Assembly (NCBI RefSeq): GCF_036669915.1
Contig: NC_089316.1
Coordinates: 26,479,825-26,543,824 of the forward strand
Source of the DNA: Pocillopora verrucosa
Lineage: Eukaryota; Cnidaria; Anthozoa; Scleractinia; Pocilloporidae
Length of the DNA: 64,000 bases
Direction of reading: 5' to 3'
The translations under genes were made by a program, and so were the position numbers. The notes beneath the pieces are model-generated. The model was given only the letters and a program-made list of their open reading frames with translations, did no database searches and was not told where the DNA came from. Shown here one piece after another: positions 37,370 through 48,800 of this stretch. How positions within the stretch are numbered: position 1 is the first letter of the stretch; each line of letters begins with the position of its first letter.

Positions 37370-37504
37370 AACTTTTTTAGAATTCCCTTCCCCTCCGGGC
37401 ATGCCTAGCATGTTGTGTGGTAATCCCACTTTTTAAATTCTCCCGAACTTTTTTCAAATTCCCTTCCCCTCCGGGCATGCCTAGCATGTTGTGTGGTAAT
37501 CCCA
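37370..37504 (+). repeat. Tandem duplication, period 76 bp
   Basis: Two near-identical segments (about 37370-37428 and 37446-37504) share TTCCCTTCCCCTCCGGGCAT and GCCTAGCATGTTGTGTGGTA. High identity implies a recent duplication. Confidence 0.95.
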
Positions 37505-38811
37505 GTAAAAATTACCGAAGCGACAGTTGAGATCCCCGATTTCAATAAATAATTCCACAAAATACGGTTAATTTTCACTTCATGTTTAAATTTCTAAGAG
37601 GATTTCAAAGGATAATAACATGATTACAAACTTTCTCTGCGGGAGAAAAGTAAATTCCATAATAGCAATTTGTTTTCAGCAAACAAAATGGTTTAGGAAA
37701 AATAGAACAATTCGTAAAGATTCTTTAAGACGACTTCTAGATCTCTGGAGGATACGACCCCAGGTTCAAAATCGGAGTTTGCAAATTATCCTCTTAAACT
37801 TCTGTTTGCTTTAATCTTGATGTCTGCGAATAATCTGTGATAAAATACATCTACTGCGTATAAGTAACAGTAGTCCTAAAAGATGGATCTCGAAAGCTAT
37901 AAGATTTTTCTTTACGCTTGGTTTTTTTGTTTGCAGTCTCCCTACAAGAATCATTTCTTTGCTTGGTTTCCATCCACAGTTCAAATGAAACTTATATCAT
38001 GACAAGTTGCTAAAATAAAAATATAAAAAAAAGAAATTCAAGATTTGTAAAGTACATATCAGCGTAGAGCTTAAAAAAATTTGGAGTCTGAAGAAAAAAT
38101 TATTTCATAGATTCTGTGTAGTGATTTGTGCGCAAGACCTCAAGGCAAAATTGGCGATGTGTGATCAATTGAATTACCAGCCTTCGTGTGTTTGTACACA
38201 CGATTGAGCAAATTGCACAGTGCCAATAAACAGTTGATGGATTGCAAACATATGAGGCTTTCTCAGTCTTCATAGGGGTTGAAATAACCTTTCAAGAGTT
38301 ACTTGAATGAAATCCTCCGCCTGTGGCGAACACAAGTGACAAAATATGCAACTTTTCGACAGCGCTTTGACAAAGCCAATGATACTCTGGCAAACTGGTG
38401 TTTATCTTTCATCTTTGTTAAGTAAAACAGAAGATCGAATCCACTTAAAATGTACTTGAAATAACCCTGCTAATCCTATCATGAAGCTATTTTGGACTTG
38501 TTGTTGTCGTTTGTGTGGTTTCCAGTCAAGGCTCTATAATTATGTGGTTTACAAAGCATCTGGTTCGAAACATGAGCCAGAAATGTAATACCTTAAAAAG
38601 CCACTCTTCTGAAAGGGCGCGAGCGGAAATTTTTCAAAAGGATGTGGGAGGCTAGGGGGAATTTCCTACACCGGGTCCTTAGGAAAAATCCAGGATGTTT
38701 CATTACTGTTAAATCCGGTTGTGGTGAGAAGATCTCCCTTGATTCCTCTCCATCCTGGGAAATGGTTTTCATTTTGAGAATTTTTAACCTCCGTGGGGCG
38801 AATATCAAATC

Positions 38812-38991
38812 AATCCTTTACTTCCTAACATCAGGATGCATATTCTCCAACTGTTCTCAATGCATTTCCTAAGATGCTGATAAGGAGAATTTGTTTATCA
38901 ATCAAGAGCTCATTTGGTTTTTTATCATTTCCTTTATTCTCGTGACATTGATATGTGATTCAGGGGTGATTTTGTAAGGAGAATTTTGATA
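38812..38991 (+). repeat. Family B MITE-like repeat
   Basis: Shares CATATTCTCC, GCATTTCCTAAGATGCTGAT, AAGGAGAATTTG and ATTCAGGGGTGAT with other family B copies. Confidence 0.8.
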
Positions 38992-39566
38992 CTTTGAATT
39001 TTGTTAGTCTCCTCCTCCAAGAATACCACCTTGGAAAGTTTAGGACCAGAACAACAGCGTTGACGATTTGGAGAATCAAATTTCAAAGGTTATGAAATCG
39101 CAATTTTCTGGTGTCCATTCCTACCTTGATCAGTGTTTGGAATTTCACCTTGAAATGCGTTAATAAAACTCAAATGAGTACGGACGTGCAAGTATTGTGA
39201 TTCGAGCCTCTAACATTGGGCGTGTTTTTTCTGTGATAAACGATGAGTTAAGTGCCTTTTTCCCGGAAGGCTAGTTATATAATATATTACTTACAAACGT
39301 GACTAGCCACTGCTAAAGGGATTACAGCTATCTAAATGCTACGTCCTTTAAATATGACGCTTTACTGAAAGGCAGCCAATCACAAGAGGCACCGATCTCT
39401 TATCACTCGCATATAAATTTTTATATCCACCTCGGCTATTAGATAATTCTTTAAATCTTGTATTGCATGGTCAGATCGTGCATTATTTGGCGAGATTTAC
39501 CATTGAAATAAGGCGCTCTGCAAATCTTAGAGGCGTCGTTGAAAGACGGTCAAATCATAAGAATGT

Positions 39567-39842
39567 GGCACTGTTTACACGGGCAACTCTCAGGAAGGTA
39601 ATGAAGAAGTTTGTGTGTTTCCAGTGAACAACAATCTCCTAATATCCATTTGTGTTTGAAGGAAGACTCAACGGTCTTTTATCATACTTAAATTTCGTTC
39701 ATATAATACGTGACACTGTTTTCGCGGGCAACAAGGAGGAAGGTCATGAAGAGATTTGTGGGTTTCCAGTGAACAACAACTTTTTAATATCCATTTGTGT
39801 CTCATAGGAAGGCTCAAAGTCTTTTATCATACTTAAATCTCG
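39567..39842 (+). repeat. Diverged tandem duplication, period about 144 bp
   Basis: Copies at about 39567-39698 and 39711-39842 share TTTCCAGTGAACAACAA, AATATCCATTTGTGT and CTTTTATCATACTTAAAT, with scattered differences. Confidence 0.9.
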
Positions 39843-40950
39843 GTTACGTGTATTGTTATAAACTTTTAGCCAGTCTATATGGCGAGCGGCTCTGGGTTAA
39901 TGTCTGTTTAAACGATTTTCATTCCCACCAAAACAAGTTCATTTTTTTTAGGGGTTGCAAAATTTTTTTCACTTCGTTCAAAGAACTGAGTGGATTAACA
40001 AGACTTGGAAATCATAACCATGGTAGCTGTCATTTAGAAGTGTTTGTGATTATGGAGAATTTTTTTTATTGAAAATCTCTGGAAGGTATTAACAGGGATT
40101 CAATAAGTAGTCGAACTTAGTAATCCATAACGGCATTCATGAAATTTGTCACATCCAGAGTATGATTAGTAATGATTGTACTTGAATATGAAAGCGATCA
40201 TCGCAGTAATGCACACTACTTGAGTAGTAGTGAAAATAAGATTGATTGTACTCAAATAGAATCAGTTTGTGTCGTGTTATTTTATTGATGATGAAAATGG
40301 TGTAAGCTATAATCAAAATAATCAAAACCGCAATTAATGTAAAAAAAAAACTCTAATTTTCCTAGCCAGCAAAAATATGCGATAATTCAATGTCTGTCCA
40401 AATTTTTAAAATTCTCTCAAATCAAACCCTTGAATGTTTGTAAGTTATAACCAACTTGAATCGGCGAAGCTTAGATTTGATAAATTCTTCCTTTTTGTTA
40501 TCCAGAAATGAGATTAGAGCAGTTAAGACGGGGGTGTATCGTTGAATTTGTTTTCTTCAGGAAATTGCGACATACAACGAACTTGAATTTTTCTTTGGCA
40601 GAGTCGGAACATTTTTTTGGTTTCTTCGGTTTCTTTTAAATTAGGTACGAGATTTTGGTAACAAACAGATCAAGGTAACAATTTCTACCTGATGAGTCTT
40701 CTCTTTACCTGTTTGCTGAATAATCTATGGATATTATAGGGAGAAGTTACATTTTAATCACTTTTAAAAGGGTTAATGTAAGAGTCGAGAAAACTCGAAG
40801 AGGAATGAGAACGGGTAAAACATGAGAAAGTCGAAGTGGTTTGCCAATGAAGAACCAAAAAAAATGTAGGAAAATTTTTCCGTTATACACAATTAAGTGA
40901 CGTGTCATTTCTAATCCACTAATGAATTCATTGTTGTCTGTTCTTTTCAG

Positions 40951-41006
40951 GAGCCCGCTGTAATTATTAACCCTGTGCGAACTGTTGGCCGGGCGAGGAC
41001 CAGACC
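40951..41006 (+). other. 5'-UTR segment of the Ras-like gene after a splice acceptor
   Basis: A pyrimidine-rich acceptor (TTGTCTGTTCTTTTCAG) ends at 40950, and an in-frame TAA follows before the ATG at 41007. The segment is therefore untranslated, and an upstream noncoding exon is expected. Confidence 0.5.
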
Positions 41007-43921
41007 ATGAGAAGACGCAGACCCAATCAGTTATCCATTAAACCAGCGAAAGCTTATATCCTCGGGAAGGCTGGAGTTGGCAAATCGGGTAAGTTAAGAC
41101 CGATGATGAAATCTCGTAAGCACAATAAATTATTATTGCACCTTGGAGCTGTTCTATTGTTAAGAGATAACAAGAGTGCTAATTACCTCCGTATCTAAGT
41201 GTTTGTTCCGTTGTGATTGATTTGCAGTGAAGATCCAAACTACTTGATTTTCAGAGTTGACAGTACTTCTTTTAGTGCAATACCTCCATACAAAACCTTG
41301 CAAAGATTAAAAGTCGCTTCAAAACCACTCAAGTATTTCGATGCTGAGACTGAGGTCAGATACATGGAAAAACTGTGCGTTGTTTAAATGCCAAAATTGA
41401 GTCTGTGTGGTTTGAAAAAATGTGTTTCGAAGCAGATGGAGTTTTATCTTTCGATCGTTGTAGAAATCTGTCATTCTCAGTTCCTGTTGGACAAAAGTTC
41501 AGTCAAGTTATTTTATCAAATGACATTTGACACACTCTCTCTTTAGAAATGATCGTCTTTGTTTAATCACAACACATGATTGATTCTTTCGATCAAAGTC
41601 GAGTAGATTAAATTGAGTCCTCCATTATCAAACGCAGCTTCTCGATTGTTCTTCGAAGTGTTGCCTCGTAACGTTGAGTCATCACAATATTCATGTGCCT
41701 TCAAACAAGCTTGTATTAATTATAGAGGTTTATAGAGGCTATTTTGCGGGCTACAGATAAATTAATTTATTTCTCAAGGCGCATAAATCTGTTTTCAACA
41801 AAATCATTCACTCAATTATTTTCTGTTTCGATCTGTCGATCAAAAGTGTGAGAGGTCTTTAAAAAATATCTTTCCTCTGCTACTTTCACACCACAAAAAT
41901 TATTCGCCCAATTTTCAAGCGCTTGAAATTTTAGCTCCTTTCCCTCCATACGCATGCTCTTCCGGTGATTCTGATCTTAAACTCTCTGCCGAGTCACGGA
42001 TATGGGAAATTATTGTTACTAGTTTAAATCTGAAGAGACTGTTTTTTTAATCAAATAAACTACATTTTTTATAAGTAGGATGTTTGCAATGTATAAGAAT
42101 TTTTTTTAATGTATTCAATGACAACTTTCTGTATACAACAACTTTACGTATACAATTATTCACTAACCAGTTTAACTGATTTTTCCTCTAGCCCTGATTG
42201 TGAGGTTTATGACCAGGCGGTTTATTGGAGAATATGCCCGAGCGATAGGTAAGTGGATAATTTATATAAACAAGGGAATAGCCGGATTAGAATACTTATT
42301 CGTAAGAAGGCTTGTTTACTCGCACCAGTCTCTTTGCCGCTATTATTGCGCCGTTTACTATTTCCGCGCCGCGCCTCACTAACTGAACGCTGGGAACTAG
42401 CTAAGACATTGGATTTTATCTTACTTAGAGTAAAGAAGTTACGTCAAAATCGAATTATCGCCGGCAGGTCGCAATCGTATTAGCAACTTATTGACAATAA
42501 TTGATGTTTATAATGTTCTTTTTTCAGAGGGAACCTACAGGCATCATGTTGAAACAGACAATGAAGAAGTAGAGTTGGAGATCGCGGATACTGCAGGAGA
42601 GGTACGTTGTCATATTCATTTGTGTTTTAGATACATTTAAGTGCATTTGAACTAGTTTTAATAGAAATATTGAGTTACCAGTCATAGGCTGAATGATCAG
42701 CCGCCGGTCAGAAAATGAGCCCACGCTTCTCTCTCAAACGAGGTTCGAAGACTGAACTCGACAAAACGTCGGAAATCTGGGCAACTCGAGTCAGCGAAAA
42801 GGGCAAAAATGAAAAGCTTTATAATAGCAATGCAAGTTACGACAGTAAGTTTTTGTGAAGCTAACCCTGTACTTTTCTGCTTTCAGAACACGGCTGAGAA
42901 GCTAACTCTCATTTCTCGTCAAGGCGACATTTTCATCATTTTGTATTCCATCACCGATCGTTCCAGTTTTGAAGAAGCAAAGCGCATTGCTCGTTTCATA
43001 AAGGACAGTACCGCAGATTCTGTTGCCATAGCAATCGTGGCCAACAAGTGTGATCTCGAACATTTTCGGCGAGTTAAATATGAAGAGGGGAAAAGTCTGT
43101 CGATGGAACTGAATTGCGCTTTTCATGAAGTTACTACATCAGAAGACAATAAGCAGGCCAGAGAAGTTGTACAGAAGTCAGTGTCAAGTTTTATTCGAAG
43201 TCGTGAAAAAGTGAAAGATTCTGGAAATTTGAAAGTGCCTTCATTTGTAAAAAGGACTCCTTCGTTCGAGAAGAGCGAGAAAAAGAAGAGGTTAGGACGT
43301 TTTTCTCAAGACAGTTCCAAGACACTGTCCCGACCGTTTGAATTTCATACACGAATGAGGCGGATTGAAGAGGGAGATGGTGAGGATTACAAAGTAAACA
43401 ACAACAACAACAACAACAACAATAACAATCGTACATTCAATGCGTTTGATGGTAAAAATAATGACGGTGGGAATAAAAAGGATGCACTGTCCGGTGAAGC
43501 CAAAAACCGCACTCAAGGACCGTTTCACGTGGAAAAGGTGAAGAGCGTAACTTCTAAGAAGCTTCACTCACACACCGAAAAGACGGATGATTCGTTCAAC
43601 GAAGACAAACCTAAAGTACCTTTTACTGTTCATAAAGTTAAAGGTTCCTCCGCTGGAGAATTGAAGCGGCCTCTTCCTGCCGATAAATTACGATCTCGCT
43701 CATCGTATAATTGGACTGAAAATTCGGTTTCCGAAGAGAAGCCGAAGCAATCTTCGAGAGGACCATTTTCATTGGACAGACTTCGGAGTCAGTCGACTGA
43801 AAAGCTTCGGGCGTCTTCGTCGAGTGATCGGCCGAAGTCCAGTACTTCTTCGTTCACTCGTATGAAAGATGGACTGATGGGCAGAACGAAGGCCTTACGA
43901 AGAAAACCCATCTATCTATGA
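41007..43921 (+). CDS. Ras-like small GTPase of the RERG/RASL group with a long C-terminal tail, 4 exons
   Basis: Exons 41007-41088, 42192-42248, 42528-42601, 42887-43921; GT/AG borders, 1248 bp, 415 aa. GTPase domain at about 14-178: P-loop GKAGVGKS (20-27), then ALIVRFMTRRFIGEY, switch I region EGTYRHHVETD, DTAGE (67-71), NKCD (124-127). The P-loop with Ala at the Ras G12 position and the TYRH motif match RERG/RASL proteins. Oddities: the switch II Gln (Ras Q61) is Glu71, the G5 'SA' motif is degenerate (EVTTSED), and there is no CAAX box (ends RRKPIYL), so prenylation is not expected. Residues 180-415 are a basic, Ser-rich tail absent from short RERG proteins, with an 11-Asn run (242-252) and four related 16-residue repeats (282-378). 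Likely a signalling GTPase with altered hydrolysis; partners unknown. Confidence 0.9.
43396..43429 (+). repeat. Coding (AAC)n microsatellite encoding poly-Asn
   Basis: A run of AAC/AAT triplets inside exon 4 of the Ras-like gene encodes 11 consecutive Asn. It is in frame and likely length-polymorphic. Confidence 0.9.
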
Positions 43922-45856
43922 TATCACAAGCACAAATTTGCGTGGGAATCCGTGTGTCCCTATGAAGCCAGGCCGCGCGCCATTCCAGCGTTTCCGCCTT
44001 GACAACTGGAAACCGGCCGAAGCAGTCTGAGCAGATTTTAAAAGATTGAATTACGCATCTAGAAAGATTTACTTGACGAACACGAGAAACAAGTCATTTA
44101 TAGAAAGAAATTATTATTATTATTATTATTGTCATATGAAATTAAATTCTTACTAGAGCAAAATCTAATTTATACAGTTTTGTTTTAGAGCTCGTAAAAT
44201 TTAAATTCTCCTCCAAGAGGGTTGTAGAGCGATGACCTTTGACATTTGCAATTTTCGCTCAAAACACGACCAAATTTCTTTCCCCACATCAAAATCGGGG
44301 TAAGATAAATCTTCTTTTTTTAAATCTTTTTTTAGGATTTATCTTGTAGCATTAATGAACCATGATATATGTTTTCTACTGTGACGTTTAATATTCACTC
44401 TCAATTTTTTCCAAATTACCTGAAAAATAAATTCAGTTACGCTTGTGTTGAACAAATCAAATGACATTAGAGATTCCTCAGGTCTGCCGCGTGATCTTTT
44501 GAAAACTGGAAACTTAAATACTTCGGGGTTTGAAAATTAATAACTAAAAGCACTTAACTAACTCAAATGGCAGGTTCACGTTTAGCATTAAAATTGTGTG
44601 GAAAAAAAAAGAGATGTCATTCAATTTTTTTGCGCGACGCATCGGTCCCTCGCGGTACTTTTGACCTCCCCCTGCCTCCCAGGAGTCTAACTAGGTGCCA
44701 TGGTAATTTGGTGTTATCAACCGAGTTGATAACGTAAATTGGCCACCGTAAAGAGTTTAAAGGCTGACGCTTCGAGCGTTAGCACTTCGTCAATTGCTCT
44801 GACGAAGAGCCAACGCTCAGATGGCAGCCTTTAAACTCTTAACGGTGGCCAATTCACGTTATCAACTCAGTTGATAACACCAAATTACCTCGCTATACTC
44901 TCCCACCGACGCAGCACCACAGTTTGTTTAGAAACTTACACCCTTTATAAATAAGTACCATCCCCAACTCTTCATTGGCAAACCTCAAGATAAGCACCGT
45001 CAGCATGAGACAGCGTAGGACGAGTTTTTTTTTTCTTTTTTTTCATTTTTAAGGAAAGTATATAGTTCATCACCAACTTCATAGTGCCATCTAAATACAC
45101 CTTTTCTGCGCAAATGATCGGTGTACATGTCTTTAAAAAAAGAGAGAAAGTGCGTATACCGTAGTTGAGGAAATTGTTCACCACCGTCAATTGAGCGTAT
45201 TGTTATCCCTCAGCAGTGGCCTGAGAAGAGTGGTTGCAGGCGAAAAAAGAGGGTTGGGACCTAGGGAGAGAGAATGACAGATTCCCTCGCCTCTCCCCTC
45301 CCCCCTCCTTCGTCAGACTCTCGCTACTTTGCCCGTCCTTTGTAATCGAAAACCTCCAGACATATGCTAATGTTCCAGAATTTTTAGAATTCACTCTTAG
45401 TGCCATGGAAATCGGAATAGGTTGCAGCCCAACTAGCCACTTGACTTGAGTATGAAATTAACCTATTCATCTTTCTGATCTCAATGTGTATTCAAGATAA
45501 ATTTAAACAATGTCGTTCGACTAAATATTTGAGTTGTATCAATAGAGCGGCTTGTCTTATTGTTGGAGTAAGTTCTGCAAGTGTTACATCACAAATTTCT
45601 ACAAAGTTCTCACTGGCTACATGACAATTCGCAAAAATTTGTTCAAATTCTGAAAACGATCGGTCACTGATCATGCAAACATTAATAAGGCATTTTTTTA
45701 ATTCTTCTCTTCTGAATAAATTAAATTAGTAGAATAAAAAGAAATCACTGTGGCGTTACAACGTCAGCAGGTTTTATTCAACGATAGATTTTGCCGGAAA
45801 GCTTCCGATTCATTGCTCATTTGTTTACAACGCGAAAACAGTTCGTATGTAGTAGA
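43922..45856. other. Gap between the Ras-like gene and the first MBOAT gene
   Basis: Apart from the foldback element at 44702-44889 and simple repeats (ATT)n near 44112-44130, I see no coding signal. It holds the Ras-like 3' UTR and the MBOAT 5' flank. Confidence 0.55.
44702..44889. mobile_element. Foldback (MITE-like) element with arms of about 90 bp
   Basis: The left arm starts GGTAATTTGGTGTTATCAAC and the right arm ends with its complement (GTTGATAACACCAAATTACC). The arms also share GGCCACCG, AAAGGCTG and GACGAAG in inverted order. The inner part carries TTCGAGCGTTAGC, also found at 4125-4262 and 60228-60372, and the right flank CGACGCAGCACCACAG recurs inverted at about 60240. Located downstream of the Ras-like gene. 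Confidence 0.85.
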
Positions 45857-48800
45857 ATGATCTTTTTTATACAAGATTCGCTGCTGTTTGTAGCCAAGGC
45901 GCTGAGTACGCCAGTCGAGCAGGTAAGGTATATTTTTGTAGTTACCTCGCCAATCGATTACTGTGTATGTGTCCTAGATTCAAGATTTAAACGCGTCCTG
46001 TCTGTCTCACTGAATCAGCTTACCGACTGTTCCTTTATAAAAAGTAGAAACCCAGTGTTCCACACGCGAAAAAAGACACAGTTATTTCGTAATTATAACT
46101 CTATTCCATCTTAAAAAATTATAGTATTGTGCACCCTTTGTCGTAATGTTTATATGCTTAAGTATGGTCAAATGATTTAAACTTCCTGCCGTGTAACCAT
46201 CACGTTTATCATCTCGAGGAACTCAGAAAAAGTGTATTATAATCTTTGTGAACCACAACTTTTCTCTAAATCAACGGCGATGTTATACGAGCTAGATATG
46301 TATATTGTCATCTCTGCAGATCCAGTTCGTCTTTTGCATGCTGTTATGTTTCCCGCTTGGATCCGTATATCGCACAACATTACATCCGAAAAGGGTGTCA
46401 GCAAATACACGCTTGGCAATGACAATACTTTGGGGCCTTTTTTTAGGCTGGATATGTTTAGGAAGGTAGGATTTTAATTCTGAAACATTTCGTAAAATTT
46501 AGTTGAGCTTTCCGCTTCGCTTAATGCATATATTACACTTGGTTTTTGCATGAGTAGTCATTGGCTATGATTTGAGTATTTACATTTGACTTATTTTAGT
46601 GCTCAAGGTTAAGAAGTGTCAGAAACATGGGAAAATTTTTTCTCAGCAGGGTGTCCTGAATCGACTTCTTAGCTTCCTTATTTCATGTCAAGGAAATTTC
46701 TATTCATACTATAAAGATTTCTAGAACAATATCTCAATTAACTTAATATATGCATTAAGACATCTTTGTGTTTTGGCTGTCTTTGTTGGTTTCATATAGT
46801 AGACAGATATTTTCTGCCAGAAAAGAGCGCATTGCAATTGAGTGTTATAAAAACAAAGTCAAAGAACTGCAAACGGATTTTAACGCCATTTAGGAGTCGG
46901 ATATTTCGGCCACAACAGTGCGCATTGCAATTGCGTGTTATAACAACAAATCAAAGTAATAAAAACAAGTTTTAACACAAAAGGAATACCTTGAACAGTC
47001 AATTAGATCTCAGAGTAAACGCAAGCAAGCAACCTAAAGCGCGGGAAATCGCCTGTGACAGTCTTGCACTGCTCGAGCGAAGGAATTGGTCGGAATGTCA
47101 ATCACAGCCGTGGCGAGGCAAGCCGTATTATTTTCGATGTTCAATTGAAAATTGTCCTATTGCGCTAACAAATCTCGTCTCTTCATTGACTTGATAGGTG
47201 AGCAGGGAGATTTCTATTTTTCCTTTTATTTTCAGCGAAATGATTATCCTGATTCTAGTGTGTGCACTCTGTTACGGGTTCACAGTGAGTGTTAATCCAA
47301 AGAAAGTCCACAAGTAAGTAAAACTGCACTTTGGTCCTTGATCCAATATTATTTCAGTTGAAACGTCTTATACTGGCGTCTCAATGGCTCATAATACCTA
47401 CCCACCGATTGCCCTACAGCCATTATGTCGTCAGATCTAATAAGACGGTCAAATGAGCGGACTTTTGAAACGGCTGAGAGGCAGCCAAAATAACAACCCA
47501 ATCTAGAACTTCTCACAAGGTTAAAGACGGTCATGTTAACCAGCTAGTCATGATGTTCTAACTCCCAGCATGTTTGGTAAAGCTCGTAAAAAATGGTAAA
47601 TCACCCTTACTCGAATAGACTTTGTGACCGCTGTACTGTCAGATCCATCGGTATGTCATGTTACGTTTTCACAAGAGAAAGTAATGTGCCATTATTTCCT
47701 CAAACTATTCATTATTCAACTTTTGTTATCATATTATTGTCACTGTCCAGGGTCGTCATTGTGGTATCTTTGATCTGGTTGTCAGTGGGACAAATAGCCC
47801 GGATGATCCTTTACTATGGAATCAATAGATTTGACTACTCAGGGTGAGGCGAAATCTTTATGATTAACCCTTTACGCCCTGTCATCATACTGTGCAGCAA
47901 ACATATCCTAAAGTTCTTGATATGGAAAATTTGTTTCATAAAGAAAAGCTTCTTTGGTTTTTTTCCCTTTATTCTCGCAACCTTGGTGTCTGATTCAAGG
48001 GTGACATTGTAAGGAGAACTTAGATGCTAGTCAGGTTCAGTGATCGACCAATCTTCAGAGTACTTCAGAGTACTGTGATACTTTCTTTCCTCCTCCAGAG
48101 GTCTGGGACTAGTTTAGCCTTGATTTAGTTGTGTATCCATATCTCTCACGGCCAACCACTCCAGCGGGACCTGGTCACGAGATGAAACTCGTCCTTGAAT
48201 CACCAAGACGTTTCCAGATCTCTCCAACTAAACGTAACTGACAATTTCAAAGTCGTGTTGAGGGACTGACGCGAGTTTTATGACACAAATTCGCTGAATT
48301 AGCAACATTTATAAGTATTTTAGGAACTTAAAGAGGCATATTGGTCTTTCAGCCGCCTGATGATCATGTTTCAAAAAGTGACATATTTGGCATTCAGCTT
48401 ACATGATGGTAAGATCATAAAGTGCCTAGAAAAGTCCATTTGATAACAGTTTTCATATGTGACTTGTCAAGAAGAGCGGAAAATACCAGGCCGTTGAGGT
48501 GGCTTTCGTTGCCCTGCGCCACGATCAGCTTTGCACGCGATACAGTTGGAGCCGACCTGAGAAGATATCTCGCGCACTAGAAAATACCATACCATAATAC
48601 TTTCTGTTTGCCAGCCGATGCAAACCGATTCCTTCGGTGTCTTTTATATGCAAGTTTTATGTAATTTTTCAAGTCTCCTATAATGAATTTGGATAGTCTA
48701 GTAGAATTCAGAATGTGTGTAAATACTCAAGAACTTTGCATTTTGTGCTAAAGGGCAACGTGAATCGTTCCGCCGAAGCTTATAATATTTTAAGATCAAC

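Larger units (their letters stand above)
32917..40950. other. Gene-free 8-kb stretch
   Basis: Short ORFs only (the longest is 102 codons at 35858-36166, with no recognisable domain). It contains a family A remnant (about 33138-33290), a poly-C tract near 33449, a 76-bp duplication (37370-37504), a family B copy (38812-38991), a duplication of about 144 bp (39567-39842) and a family C-like remnant (about 40653-40775). The 5' noncoding exon and promoter of the Ras-like gene probably lie near its right end. Confidence 0.6.

Noticed and set aside
44702..44889. Intrinsic terminator or regulatory hairpin for the Ras-like gene
   Set aside because: The palindrome is explained by a repeat family found at two other places in the window, and bacterial-style terminators do not apply here.
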